IMG/VR virus record: IMGVR_UViG_3300021478_000052
Coordinates: 1 to 44,896 of that record
Length of the DNA stretch: 44,896 nucleotides
Origin: a virus
Reading direction: 5' to 3' (one strand)
This document shows, one piece after another, positions 32,469-40,128 of the stretch. The position numbers were made by a program, and so were the translations under genes. How positions within the stretch are numbered: position 1 is the stretch's first letter; each line of letters starts with the position of its first letter. The notes beneath the pieces are model-generated. The model was not told where the DNA came from. It ran no database searches and was given only the letters and a program-made list of their open reading frames with translations.

Positions 32469-33145
32469 GCCAGCTTGAACTCGGTGTTGGTGTTGAGGTT
32501 GGGGTTGCTGTTGCCCTTTCTTCGGTTTTGCCACTCGCGGAGTCTTTGCTTTTGCTCTTGTGCTCGTCGTTCCAATTCGGATCTAGGTGGAAGGTGGAAC
32601 GCGGACTCTGACTTTTTTTTTAGCTGCTCGAGGCTAGGGGTTCCTGCAGGAACCTTTTCCACAATTTCCACAGTTTCCACAGGCCCTACTACTGCTGATC
32701 CCTCTACAGAACCAACCACATGCACCGAACCATCTGCCTTCTGGCTCTCTGGCTTTCTGGCTTTCTGAGTAGTTCGAATCGAACTACCGTTTGAACTACC
32801 ATCCGTAGGGCTTTCCGTAGAAGTCTTTTGCCCGTAGCGCTTTTGCACGTTCGCTCTTGCCAGCGCGCTCTTCGCTTTTTCCTTTTCCATCCGCCGCGAA
32901 TAGAGCCGCCCGTCGCGCTCTTCGAAGTACGGTTGGTAGTACGGAACGCAGTTCAAAACGCGGTGCAGGGGCACCCGCGTCTTGCGCGAGATCTCCTCCG
33001 GCTCCGCCGGGCAGGAGCCCTCGATGCAGCAGACGCACCACATCTTGATCGCGAGGAGCATCGCGGAGTCGGGCGTGTTGTCGACGTCGGGGTCGGTGAG
33101 GAAATCCCGCGCCCAGAATTTGAACCAGGGATTCTCTGCCATCAC
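32465..33145 (-). CDS. Replication initiator-like protein (DUF1376-like)
   Basis: A 226-residue protein. The N-terminus (MMAENPWFKFWARDFLTDPDVDNTPDSAMLLAIKMWCVCCIEGSCP) matches the start of phage replication proteins of the DUF1376 type, with the pattern WFKF...DF..D. The next 60 residues contain a winged-helix-like region (EEISRKTRVPLHRVLNCVPYYQPYFEERDGRLYSRRM). The rest is a low-complexity linker (Ser/Thr/Val) and a basic C-terminal part. It would recruit the host replication machinery. It lies next to a winged-helix gene and a DUF1064 gene. Confidence 0.7.
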   Translation of the reverse strand: MMAENPWFKFWARDFLTDPDVDNTPDSAMLLAIKMWCVCCIEGSCPAEPEEISRKTRVPLHRVLNCVPYYQPYFEERDGRLYSRRMEKEKAKSALARANVQKRYGQKTSTESPTDGSSNGSSIRTTQKARKPESQKADGSVHVVGSVEGSAVVGPVETVEIVEKVPAGTPSLEQLKKKSESAFHLPPRSELERRAQEQKQRLREWQNRRKGNSNPNLNTNTEFKLA

Positions 33146-33405
33146 TTCACCACCCGGAGCTGGCGGAGGTCAGCCTGCAGGCGGCGCTTCAGAACCAGTT
33201 CGCTGAGCACATCCTCGAAGTCGTCGACGTTGGCCTCGACCGCACCGCCCAGGGGTACGGGATTGTTGGCGGATTCGTAATCAACCCAGCGCTGCGGGAG
33301 GGTCATGTAAGAGACGCCGCTCTCCGGTAGCACCAGGCCATCGGAGTCAGCATGGTGTTCTAAAAATCGCAACAGGCTTTCTGCTCGTTCGGTCAGTTCT
33401 GGCAA
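33142..33405 (-). CDS. Hypothetical protein
   Basis: An 87-residue protein reading PELTERAESLLRFLEHHADSDGLVLPESGV..MTLPQRWVDYESANNP. A TTG start at 33405 follows GGAGGTGTGAC; an in-frame ATG at 33423 is an alternative. Helical and acidic. Position between replication and nuclease genes suggests a replication role. No family recognised. Confidence 0.55.
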   Translation of the reverse strand: MPELTERAESLLRFLEHHADSDGLVLPESGVSYMTLPQRWVDYESANNPVPLGGAVEANVDDFEDVLSELVLKRRLQADLRQLRVVK

Positions 33406-33406
33406 G

Positions 33407-33763
33407 TCACACCTCCTCAACATCCCAGGCACCGCGAACCTTGCGGGCCAGATAAAACGTATGCATCTGGAAAATCTGCGCAGCCATTTTGATTTTGACT
33501 TTCGCGTCATCGGTAAAGAACCCTTTCGTCTCGTGGAAAGAGAGCAGCCCCGCGGCGTCGTAAACCGCGAAGTCCGGGGTGTACCTGAGATCGGGAGCGA
33601 GCTTCAGAGTGATCTGCTCGAAAAAGACGTGCGTGAATTCTCCGGCCAGGCGGCGAAGCTCGAGCGCGTTGTAGTAGTCAAGCTCGAGCCCATTCATCTC
33701 GCCGGTCTTGTGGCGCTTCAGGCGGCTCAAGTCGCCGCGGGCGTGTGGTGAGAACCGAGCCAT
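33407..33763 (-). CDS. DUF1064 nuclease-like protein
   Basis: A 118-residue protein matching DUF1064 (restriction endonuclease-like fold, found in phages). It starts MARFSPHARGDLSRLKRHKTGEMNGLELDYYNAL, then TLKLAPDLRYTPDFAVYDAAGLLSFHETKGFFTDDAKVKIKMAAQIF. E.....DF....E.KG is the PD-(D/E)XK-type core (PDF and ETKG). It may resolve recombination branches or cut foreign DNA. The start at 33763 is preceded by GGGAGG; it overlaps the previous stop. Confidence 0.82.
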   Translation of the reverse strand: MARFSPHARGDLSRLKRHKTGEMNGLELDYYNALELRRLAGEFTHVFFEQITLKLAPDLRYTPDFAVYDAAGLLSFHETKGFFTDDAKVKIKMAAQIFQMHTFYLARKVRGAWDVEEV

Positions 33764-34095
33764 CAGCATGCCTCCCAGACTCTGGCCTCGCGGCCCGTCG
33801 AAATCGTCTCGCGGCGGCCGGTGAACTTCACCAGGCCGAGCGTCACCAGTTCGCTGCGACGTGTTCTGATTCCGGATGGAGAGAACCGCACGTGCGGACC
33901 TTGGTCGGCCACGCGGAGCACCAGGCGCTCGTCGGTCATCGGGCCGAACTTCCGGAACAGTCCCAGGATGTACTGCTGTGACTCCCGGATGCCGCTCACA
34001 CGGTCAGCCGCGGCCTTGCTCGTTTCAGGATCGGTGCGCCGCGCATGGGCCCGCGGCTCCGCGCTGAACAGTCCGAGCTGTGCGTCTGTGTTCAT
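33763..34095 (-). CDS. Winged helix-turn-helix protein
   Basis: A 110-residue protein starting MNTDAQLGLFSAEPRAHARRTDPETSKAAADRVSG. Residues about 40-105 form a winged helix (QYILGLFRKFGPMTDERLVLRVADQGPHVRFSPSGIRTRRSELVTLGLV). Small proteins like this often sit next to DUF1064 and ERF genes. Start is uncertain: 34095 by similarity to relatives, or 34167 if the extra 24 residues are real; neither has a ribosome site. Confidence 0.68.
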   Translation of the reverse strand: MNTDAQLGLFSAEPRAHARRTDPETSKAAADRVSGIRESQQYILGLFRKFGPMTDERLVLRVADQGPHVRFSPSGIRTRRSELVTLGLVKFTGRRETISTGREARVWEAC

Positions 34096-34322
34096 AAAAA
34101 AGTCAGGAGGTTGTGGAAGGAAACCCTCGCCGTGAGCCGGGGCCGTGCTGTTTGGGTGTGAGTGCATTCACCCGTCAGGGACGACTACCCGATAAGGGGA
34201 CAGATCATTGGCCGGGCCGGGGCTGCGGTTGGTCTTCCCCTCTTCAGCCCCGACCGGCAAATGGCTCTGGCGATTCTCCGCCCACAAACCTCCTTCCACT
34301 CCGGTCAACTTGCCCCGGAATC

Positions 34323-34625
34323 CTATGCAGCAGGGCGAGCCACCACGCCCGCCCCGCCGACTCTTCCCTGGGACCTCTCGACTGCCGCACGCATGGCAAC
34401 GGGCGTGCGGCGTGGCGCGCGGCGCACCAGGGAAACTCTTAGAACAAACCCAGGCACGCGGAGAGCGCGCGCTCCATAGCCCAGGGCCACGCCGATGACC
34501 AGGCCCAGCAGAAACGCAGCGACCAGGCCCCCGAGCGTCCACATTCGAATGACGTGCAGGGGATGGGTGCTGAGGCCAGGAGTGGTACGCTTCTCGACCA
34601 CCATGCGTGCGCGATAGAACTGCAT
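34323..34625 (-). CDS. Membrane protein of unknown function
   Basis: A 100-residue protein starting MQFYRARMVVEKRTTPG, with one hydrophobic segment (TLGGLVAAFLLGLVIGVALGYGARAL, about residues 30-55), followed by a basic C-terminus. The ATG at 34625 overlaps the ERF stop, with GAGGAGG upstream. It lies between a recombination gene and a winged-helix gene. About 155 bases follow it without a clear gene. Confidence 0.6.
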   Translation of the reverse strand: MQFYRARMVVEKRTTPGLSTHPLHVIRMWTLGGLVAAFLLGLVIGVALGYGARALRVPGFVLRVSLVRRAPRRTPVAMRAAVERSQGRVGGAGVVARPAA

Positions 34626-35746
34626 CAGCGTCCTCCTCGAGGGAATAGCTCCTCGCGGGTCGGCTGGTGGGGCACTTCCCGTTTTGCCCCCTCATTTGAG
34701 GGAGCAGAACCGGACGCTACACCGGGCGTACCGTGTGGCGAGAGGATCGTCCGCGCCGCCTGCGTGCCCGATTTTGGATCTGGGGCACCCTGGACTACCT
34801 CCCCGGTGGCGATTCGAGCTCCTGCGGGAGCCTGGGGGCCCTCTTGTGGCGGTTTCGGGGCTGTGCTGGGCGGAACAGCGAGTAATTTCAAAATCGTCGG
34901 GCACAGCAATCCATCAGGGCCCTTCCCCATGTCGGCCTCGAACTCGATCAGCTTTCCCGTGGCCCCGGCGAGCTTCAACTCGATGTCGGTATTGCGGGCC
35001 CAGAAGCGAGCGCCCTTCACGAACACGTAGCTGCCGTCCTGGTGCGCCTCGGTCTTCTGCAGCATGCCGCTGATTTTCTTGGGCCAGACGTTCTCGACGC
35101 GCTGCGGCTGCTGCCGGTCGGCGCGCGAAGCACCGCGGGAGCGAGAGCCGTCCTCGGACTCGCCGCGGTCGTTGTCAGAGCTGCCGTCGCCAATCTGGAA
35201 CTGCGTGGCCAGGAAACTCTTCATCGCCGCGGTCGCGGCCTTCGCCAGGCTCTTGTCCTGGGCGTCGACGCCCACACCGGGCCAGGGGATCACTTCTTCG
35301 TAGCCGGTCTCCGCGTCCATGAACACCGCGGCGTACCAGATCGTCGCCTCGCGCTGCAGGTTGTTGCTTTTGCTCATGTACTCGCGCCACTTGATCTGGG
35401 GATCGGGAACCCACTTCAGGAACACGCCGTGCTTCGCCATCACCCGCCTGGTCACGGAGACGATGTCCTTGGCGCTCTGGTAGTCGTAACCCTGGTCTTT
35501 GTTGCGACCCGTTTTCGGAGCGTCCTCAATGTCGTCCAGGATCTTCGTGAGCTTTGTGGCTAGACGCGCCTTGAAGGTGCGGAGGCTCGCTCGCTCTGTT
35601 TCCCAGATCGCTGCCGGGATCTCGGGACCGCACTCTGAGCAGGCCCCCGGTGCCGGAGGGGCGTCCGACACCTGATGCCGCGGCGGTGGGGGGTCCGGCC
35701 AATCGCGGGGCGGCTCGACTTTCAGTACATCTCCACGAGTAGCCAT
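34625..35746 (-). CDS. ERF-family single-strand DNA annealing protein
   Basis: A 373-residue protein. Residues about 60-190 match the ERF superfamily: GYDYQSAKDIVSVTRRVMAKHGVFL, an IWYAAVFMDAETG segment and GVGVDAQDKSLAKAATAAMKSFLATQFQI. P22 Erf and relatives anneal complementary single strands in phage recombination. The N-terminus has a short Cys pair (CSECG), and the C-terminus is Pro/Gly/Ala-rich. It is flanked by a coiled-coil protein and a small membrane protein. Start TGATG overlaps the previous gene. Confidence 0.85.
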   Translation of the reverse strand: MATRGDVLKVEPPRDWPDPPPPRHQVSDAPPAPGACSECGPEIPAAIWETERASLRTFKARLATKLTKILDDIEDAPKTGRNKDQGYDYQSAKDIVSVTRRVMAKHGVFLKWVPDPQIKWREYMSKSNNLQREATIWYAAVFMDAETGYEEVIPWPGVGVDAQDKSLAKAATAAMKSFLATQFQIGDGSSDNDRGESEDGSRSRGASRADRQQPQRVENVWPKKISGMLQKTEAHQDGSYVFVKGARFWARNTDIELKLAGATGKLIEFEADMGKGPDGLLCPTILKLLAVPPSTAPKPPQEGPQAPAGARIATGEVVQGAPDPKSGTQAARTILSPHGTPGVASGSAPSNEGAKREVPHQPTREELFPRGGR

Positions 35747-36303
35747 CAGTTCACCGGAGCTTTCTCAGCGTCGGTGGTGGTGGTGCCCTCGGCGGCCGGC
35801 TGCGTTTTGTCTTTCCCTTTGCCCTTGAACTCAGCGAGGGCGGCCTTAGCCTTTTTGCCCTTGTCCGGGTTCTCGTCGTCGAACAGATTCTCCTGGCGCT
35901 CTTCTTCGGCCATCGCCTCGGTCGCCAGCAGCGTTCCGGTTTCAGGATGCAGAACGGATTTCTGCCCCACCTTGGGCGAGTTGTATTTGACCGGGCACTT
36001 CACCTCGCGCATCTCGTAGCCCAGATTGATCTGCTGCGCGAGCTTGTCGATGGACGCGCGGTGCGCCTTGATGTCGGCGTTGTACTGCGAGATTTCCTCG
36101 GCCTTGTCCGCCTCGGTTTCGTTGAGCCTGCCCACGGCCTGGGCCAGCTGGTCGCTGAGGACTGCTTTCTCGTTGAGCGTGAGGTCGACGCGGAGTTGTC
36201 GCAACACGTGGGTCGGGCGATGTTTGGTTACAGCCGGGGCCTTTTCAGCGACCTCGGCCACTACGCTCTCAGGCGGTAAGCTGGAATTCTTTTTCGTTGC
36301 CAT
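35746..36303 (-). CDS. Coiled-coil protein next to ERF
   Basis: A 185-residue helical protein starting MATKKNSSLPPESVVAEVAEKAPAV, with a coiled-coil stretch (LNEKAVLSDQLAQAVGRLNETEADKAEEISQYNADIKAHR, about residues 40-80) and a Thr/Ala/Lys-rich C-terminus. Start at 36303 follows GGAGGAGATC. It precedes ERF and may be its partner in recombination, as similar helical proteins flank recombinases in other phages. Confidence 0.65.
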   Translation of the reverse strand: MATKKNSSLPPESVVAEVAEKAPAVTKHRPTHVLRQLRVDLTLNEKAVLSDQLAQAVGRLNETEADKAEEISQYNADIKAHRASIDKLAQQINLGYEMREVKCPVKYNSPKVGQKSVLHPETGTLLATEAMAEEERQENLFDDENPDKGKKAKAALAEFKGKGKDKTQPAAEGTTTTDAEKAPVN

Positions 36304-36586
36304 GATGGATCTCCTCCTGGTGTTTCGGATCGAACAGACACTGCCGGAACGGTTGCCCTGGGAACGGCTCAACGAACGCAACACAGAAACAAAAACAGAA
36401 CTCGCAATCGCAGCACGTCGGCGCAAGCGTCGGGATCTCGTGCGACTTGCCGCTGCTGCCTCCGGACTTCGCGTAAGAGTGCGTGCGGGTGGGCAGATGA
36501 GAAATCCGCTTGCACCCGCAACGCCCGCATGGGTCGTCCGGATTCCCGCGCGTGCGCAGGAGCCGCTGCGCCTCTCGGAACTCCAT
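36269..36586 (-). CDS. Cys-rich hypothetical protein
   Basis: A 105-residue protein starting MEFREAQRLLRTRGNPDDPCGRCGCKRISHL, with a second Cys-rich block (CCDCEFCFCFC). It may bind several metal ions. The last residues overlap the start of the coiled-coil gene. No family recognised. Confidence 0.55.
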   Translation of the reverse strand: MEFREAQRLLRTRGNPDDPCGRCGCKRISHLPTRTHSYAKSGGSSGKSHEIPTLAPTCCDCEFCFCFCVAFVEPFPGQPFRQCLFDPKHQEEIHHGNEKEFQLTA

Positions 36587-36594
36587 CGCAGAGA

Positions 36595-36810
36595 TCACAC
36601 GATCTCCGGCCAGTCCCAGCATCCCGCGGTCGGACCCTGCTGCACGCTGGTCACGTACTGCGTGCCTGTGTTGTCCAGGAAAACCTGCATGTTTATCGTG
36701 GTCGGGCTGTGAACCTTCACCACGACGGCCGGGAGTTTGTCGCCGTGCGAGTTTTGATAAATCACGATGCGCCCTATCGTCGGGACGCGTGTCGCCTTTG
36801 CTTCTGCCAT
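36595..36810 (-). CDS. Hypothetical protein conserved in phages
   Basis: A 71-residue protein starting MAEAKATRVPTIGRIVIYQNSHGDKLPAVVVKVH, with GRIVIYQ..DG..LPAVV, a pattern I have seen in small phage proteins. The start at 36810 follows a strong ribosome site (AAGGAGC); a start at 36837 is also possible. A compact beta-rich fold is likely. Role unknown. Confidence 0.65.
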   Translation of the reverse strand: MAEAKATRVPTIGRIVIYQNSHGDKLPAVVVKVHSPTTINMQVFLDNTGTQYVTSVQQGPTAGCWDWPEIV

Positions 36811-36833
36811 TTCTCGTTGCTCCTTCTGGGCGT

Positions 36834-37130
36834 TCATTTCGGCTTCCTCAATTCAGAACGCTCCTCACCCACGGGGCCAAAAATGTCCTCGTAAGTGAGC
36901 ATCGTTCCGTCCGGGAGCGGCTGGCGTTTGGAATTGCAGATCAGTTCCTGCGCATACTTGAGCGACAGGGCTCGCCCGCGTTTCCAGTTGCGCACCGTGA
37001 ATTCAGAACAGACAATCGAGCGCGCCACCGTCGCGGTGCCCAGGTGATTGATCCAGGCGAGCAGCCGCGGAGTCGGGGTGCGTGGAGAGCGCGGCCAGGT
37101 CCGCCAGTAGGGTTTGGCTTTGCTCTTCAT
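36834..37130 (-). CDS. Cro/YdaS-like DNA-binding protein
   Basis: A 98-residue basic protein. Residues about 24-65 (LAWINHLGTATVARSIVCSEFTVRNWKRGRALSLKYAQEL) fit a helix-turn-helix of the YdaS or Cro type. The rest (LPDGTMLTYEDIFGPV) resembles a small recognition extension. It overlaps the methyltransferase by ATGA. A repressor or replication role is possible. Confidence 0.62.
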   Translation of the reverse strand: MKSKAKPYWRTWPRSPRTPTPRLLAWINHLGTATVARSIVCSEFTVRNWKRGRALSLKYAQELICNSKRQPLPDGTMLTYEDIFGPVGEERSELRKPK

Positions 37131-38017
37131 GCGGGCAGCCCCGATTTCTCCAGGGCGTCGCTTCGCACGATCGCGACGGCTGACTCTCTACCCGTATAGC
37201 GGATCCACGCGCGACGGATCGCCCCAGAGCCGGGGAATAAGTCGTCTAAGCGATCGGCACGCGACGCACCGAGCTGCCGGAACATCCACTCCGCAAAGGC
37301 TGGCGGCTTCATCCCTATCATCGCGCCGGGGAAGCGTCGGAATCGGCCGACCGCGACCAATCCGTCGCTTAGGTCCTGCACGACATCTACCCGTAACGGA
37401 CGGCCACCTGAGACGATTAGCGGCTCCCAAGAAACCAGAGCGCGGCGGCTTTTGGTGTGGCGCGGCCCCTTGAACCAGGCACAAATCCGTACTCCTCCTG
37501 GACAGAGCGACAGAACGTCGCGCAAGGCCTCGGACGACGTGGAGAGCGCCCACCCATCCGGATAGTTTTCCGTCAGCCGCTGCAGGAGCGACGCATGATC
37601 GACTTCCGTTTTTTCCGGATAAAGCGACGCCTTGCCGGGGTAGGGAGGATCGGCGTATGCGAAAACCATCGGGCGGTCTGTCGCCTCGGTACCAGCGCGA
37701 CACACACGAAACCGCCACGAGGACTGTCGACAGCGCTTGCCGCAAAACTTTGTATCCCGTCGCGACCTGGTAGGAAGGACAGATCGACACCAAATGCAGA
37801 GTCGCTCGTCGACGTCGGAGACGAGTACGGATCGCGCCCCAGGGGCAAGCGACGCGTCGCCTGGACCGGCGGGAGCGACGCCTCCAGCTGCTCCAAGCGA
37901 CACGTCGCCTGGGACCGGCGGGAAGCGACGGATATCTGCACAGGTACAGGGTTTCGCTTTCGATTTGCTTTTCAGAACGGCTCCGCGCGCGCCCTGGAGG
38001 ACGCAGGTGGAAGGCAT
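37127..38017 (-). CDS. DNA adenine methyltransferase with zinc-finger N-terminus
   Basis: A 296-residue protein. After a Gly/Ala-rich start come Cys pairs (CIWCRSVLPTRSRRDTKFCGKRCRQ), then the methyltransferase: FAYADPPYPGKASLY (motif IV), ALSTSSEALRDVLSLCP, GMKPPAFAEWMFRQLGA and LDDLFPGSGAI (motif I) near the end. The order of motifs IV then I is of the beta type. It probably methylates adenine in the phage DNA. Its N-terminal region contains two imperfect DNA repeats (37847-37880 and 37895-37930). Start weakly supported (38017). Confidence 0.8.
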   Translation of the reverse strand: MPSTCVLQGARGAVLKSKSKAKPCTCADIRRFPPVPGDVSLGAAGGVAPAGPGDASLAPGARSVLVSDVDERLCIWCRSVLPTRSRRDTKFCGKRCRQSSWRFRVCRAGTEATDRPMVFAYADPPYPGKASLYPEKTEVDHASLLQRLTENYPDGWALSTSSEALRDVLSLCPGGVRICAWFKGPRHTKSRRALVSWEPLIVSGGRPLRVDVVQDLSDGLVAVGRFRRFPGAMIGMKPPAFAEWMFRQLGASRADRLDDLFPGSGAIRRAWIRYTGRESAVAIVRSDALEKSGLPA

Positions 38018-38034
38018 CCCGTCGTGTCCTGGGA

Positions 38035-38236
38035 GGACACAACTGGACGCAACTCAGGGCCGCTTAAATGAATAACTTACAGGTGGGGCGTTTCTAAGTG
38101 ACAGAAACCAAACGGAGTCACGCCGCCCTGTTTGGCCAGAATTTAATCGCCTGATTAAATTCCAGCGAGTTAAACCCTAAGCGATTGAACAACTTGCAAA
38201 ACTGCCGGACACATCTGGACGCAACTCCGGGCGCTT
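38035..38236 (-). repeat. Imperfect direct repeat pair of about 30 bp
   Basis: Copy one is 38035-38065, copy two 38207-38236, identical except for two substitutions and one gap. Both read GGACAC then A/T, CTGGACGCAACTC, A/C and GGGC. Copy two is coding (end of the small gene 38177-38407), copy one is in the untranslated region before the methyltransferase. This looks like a duplication of a coding end. The 158-base gap between holds an inverted repeat. Confidence 0.55.
38139..38162. repeat. Perfect 10-bp inverted repeat
   Basis: GAATTTAATC (38139-38148) and GATTAAATTC (38153-38162) flank a 4-base loop. The AT-rich stem stands out in a GC-rich genome. It lies between the small gene at 38177-38407 and the methyltransferase start. 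It could be a terminator without a T-run, or an operator for a dimeric repressor. Confidence 0.5.
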
Positions 38237-38407
38237 GATCGTTCCGGTTATGCTGAACGTCACGCTGCCCGTGGGCCTACCTTCGGCGAACTCGTTGGTG
38301 ATTTCAAAACTGTCGACCGAGGAGTACTCAACCGTCATCTCTTCCCCGTTAAACAATTCCAGAACGAGCTTTGCGTGTTTCGCTTTTATGATCCCGCCGT
38401 CTGCCAT
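38177..38407 (-). CDS. Hypothetical protein after the integrase
   Basis: A 76-residue protein starting MADGGIIKAKHAKLVLELFNGEEMTVEYSSVDSFEITNEF. Beta-rich. The start at 38407 follows GGAGGGACGC and overlaps the end of the integrase gene. Small proteins at this site sometimes help excision, but this one has no helix-turn-helix. Function unknown. Confidence 0.62.
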   Translation of the reverse strand: MADGGIIKAKHAKLVLELFNGEEMTVEYSSVDSFEITNEFAEGRPTGSVTFSITGTIKRPELRPDVSGSFASCSIA

Positions 38408-39666
38408 TTGCGTCCCTCCAACTCGGACTGTACTGGCTTGCGGGAATCACCCGCAAAATCGAACGCCAGCTGCCCGTCCTCCGGCTTGCGGGGCGAACCG
38501 CAGACCGCAGTACCGAGCTTGTCCATCGCGTTCACTTCATCGGTTCCCAGAACATGAGTGTAAACCTTCATGGCCAGAGCACCACCGTCCTGATGACGGA
38601 GAGCGCTGCCCACTACACTCGGGGAAGCTCCAATCCCACCGGATGCTACATCTTGCCCGAGCACACTTGCTGCCGTGTGTCGGAACGCATGCAGGCTGCG
38701 CCCATTCCGCGGGATCTTCAGCCGTTCCAGAATCGGGTACAGAACATTCTGCCTTAGAGAAACCAAGGCAATGATCTTCCCGAGGCGCTCGCCGGGAAAC
38801 AGCAGCCCTAGTTTGTTGGGCCTCCACGTCGACCGCAGATACTCCTGGAGTATGGCTGCAACGTCGGGGGCTACCCGTTTCAATGACGGGTTGTTCCCCT
38901 TCGTGGTGGTGAGCGTTTCCGAGCCGTAGGCCGCACCGGAGTTGCTCTCCACAAGCACCGTTCCGTTTCTGAAATCGAAGTCACTCACCCTCAGAGCCAG
39001 GACCTCACCGGGGCGCAGAGCGAGAGCGCACTGCGTACGAAAGATCAGTCCGTAGAACGGCCCCGCCGCGTCGATGATGCGCAGGGTTTCCTCCAGAGTG
39101 AACAGCTTCAACTTCGTGGATTTGATCAGCTTCGGCACGACGATCCCGGCCCGATTGAATGCGACCGGATAATCCCAGCGCATCGCGCACGCCATCACGC
39201 CAGACAGCGTGCCGACGATGCCGCGAATTGCTGAGACTCCAAGCCCGCGTTCGATCAGTGAATGAACCATCCGCTGCACCGTCTCCGACTTGATCGCCGC
39301 GAGGGGCAGTTCCCCAAACCACGGCACCAGGTAAAGTCTCAGAATTGAGTTCGCCGTCACCAGGCCGCCCGCCTTCCGTGTTGCGTAGGCCGCGGGCAAC
39401 TTGTTGGTGATGAATTCTGAGAACGTGATTGTCGTGGACGGCTTGAACGTCGGGTTGTTTGCACCCGTGCTGAGTAATTCATCCGCCGCCCTTTGTGCCA
39501 TCGCCCTGGTCATGTCGGAGCACTTGCCAACCTGCTGCTTCCGACAAACCCTGACGCGTCGCCCGGTTCCGTTGACCACATCCTCGCGGAACCTGATCAC
39601 CCATCTTGCTCCCGGTCCAGTTCCCATCTGCTTCACGCTGGGCCGTTGATACCTTCTTCGAGCCAT
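38386..39666 (-). CDS. int: Tyrosine integrase
   Basis: A 426-residue tyrosine recombinase that inserts and removes the prophage. Catalytic residues seen: Arg218 (LALRPGEVLAL), Lys256 (LTTTKG), His326 and Arg329 (SLHAFRHTAAS), His358 (ALRHQD) and Tyr369 (KVYTHV). Residues about 75-165 form the SAM-like core-binding domain, and the first 50 are basic and would bind arm-type sites. The start at 39666 (MARRRYQRPSVKQMG) is chosen over a longer frame to 39804 because relatives start this way and the upstream part lies in the putative attP region. Repeated CGCTGGTT sites lie just upstream. Confidence 0.9.
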   Translation of the reverse strand: MARRRYQRPSVKQMGTGPGARWVIRFREDVVNGTGRRVRVCRKQQVGKCSDMTRAMAQRAADELLSTGANNPTFKPSTTITFSEFITNKLPAAYATRKAGGLVTANSILRLYLVPWFGELPLAAIKSETVQRMVHSLIERGLGVSAIRGIVGTLSGVMACAMRWDYPVAFNRAGIVVPKLIKSTKLKLFTLEETLRIIDAAGPFYGLIFRTQCALALRPGEVLALRVSDFDFRNGTVLVESNSGAAYGSETLTTTKGNNPSLKRVAPDVAAILQEYLRSTWRPNKLGLLFPGERLGKIIALVSLRQNVLYPILERLKIPRNGRSLHAFRHTAASVLGQDVASGGIGASPSVVGSALRHQDGGALAMKVYTHVLGTDEVNAMDKLGTAVCGSPRKPEDGQLAFDFAGDSRKPVQSELEGRKWQTAGS

Positions 39667-39784
39667 CGCAACCAGTTCTTTCTGGGAGCGTGACCCCGCT
39701 GGTTTGTCGTCACCAGCGTAACTCTTTTCAGAACACTTAGCGAGCACAGACATCGCGCAAAAGAAGCACCCGGTCGGTGCCAGA

Positions 39785-39983
39785 TTCGCTGGTTGGACAT
39801 GCACCGGGTGCCGTTCGCTGGTTTTTGCGCTGGTCTAACTTCGGGCCGTGGGCCGGGGACCTTGGAGTCGGGTCGGGGCCATCCGCTGGTTGTTTGTTCG
39901 AACGGGAGAACCTGTGCGCCCCAAATCTTAAAAGCGAAACGCGCGTTTCGTCCCGGTATCAGGTCAGCGCGATTAAACCAGCG
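39785..39983. promoter_or_regulatory. Candidate attP / integrase arm-site array
   Basis: CGCTGGTT occurs at 39787-39794, 39816-39823 and 39884-39891, and inverted at 39976-39983. The first two lie in a longer shared TTCGCTGGTT. A perfect 16-bp palindrome, CGAAACGCGCGTTTCG, is at 39935-39950. The 462-base gap between integrase (39666) and the MarR gene (40129) holds no supported gene. The repeated 8-mer next to an integrase start fits arm-type binding sites of an attP region, but the core cannot be located without the host junction. Confidence 0.5.
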
Positions 39984-40082
39984 TGGAAAATCGCGAGGGC
40001 GGGTACCAGAGTTTTGTTCGGACTTTGTACGCCCCCGAACGGAGCGGTGTCAATCCGCATCCTGTGGAAAGCGTGTGGAAAT

Positions 40083-40128
40083 TCGGAACACATCGTACGC
40101 AAAACACACGATACGCGCGGTGTTCCGA
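40083..40128 (-). repeat. Nested inverted repeat at the end of the MarR gene
   Basis: TCGGAACAC (40083-40091) and GTGTTCCGA (40120-40128) form a 9-bp outer stem, and ATCGT / ACGAT a 5-bp inner one. The structure starts directly after the MarR-type stop codon. On the minus strand ATTTCC follows. It may be a terminator, an operator or part of the attachment region. Confidence 0.45.

Noticed and set aside
34168-34322. Possible 40-46 residue gene before the winged-helix gene
   Set aside because: The frame ends right at the alternative ATG of the next gene and has an AAGGAGG nearby, but the start codon would be TTG or GTG at wrong spacing. I could not support it well enough to list it.
39667-39804. 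Longer integrase reading starting at 39804
   Set aside because: No ribosome site, covers candidate arm sites, and relatives begin at MARRRYQ.
39889-39925. TTCGAAC-containing stretch that looks like a tRNA T-loop, possible att core in a tRNA end
   Set aside because: The flanking bases do not pair as a T-stem and no cloverleaf can be drawn.
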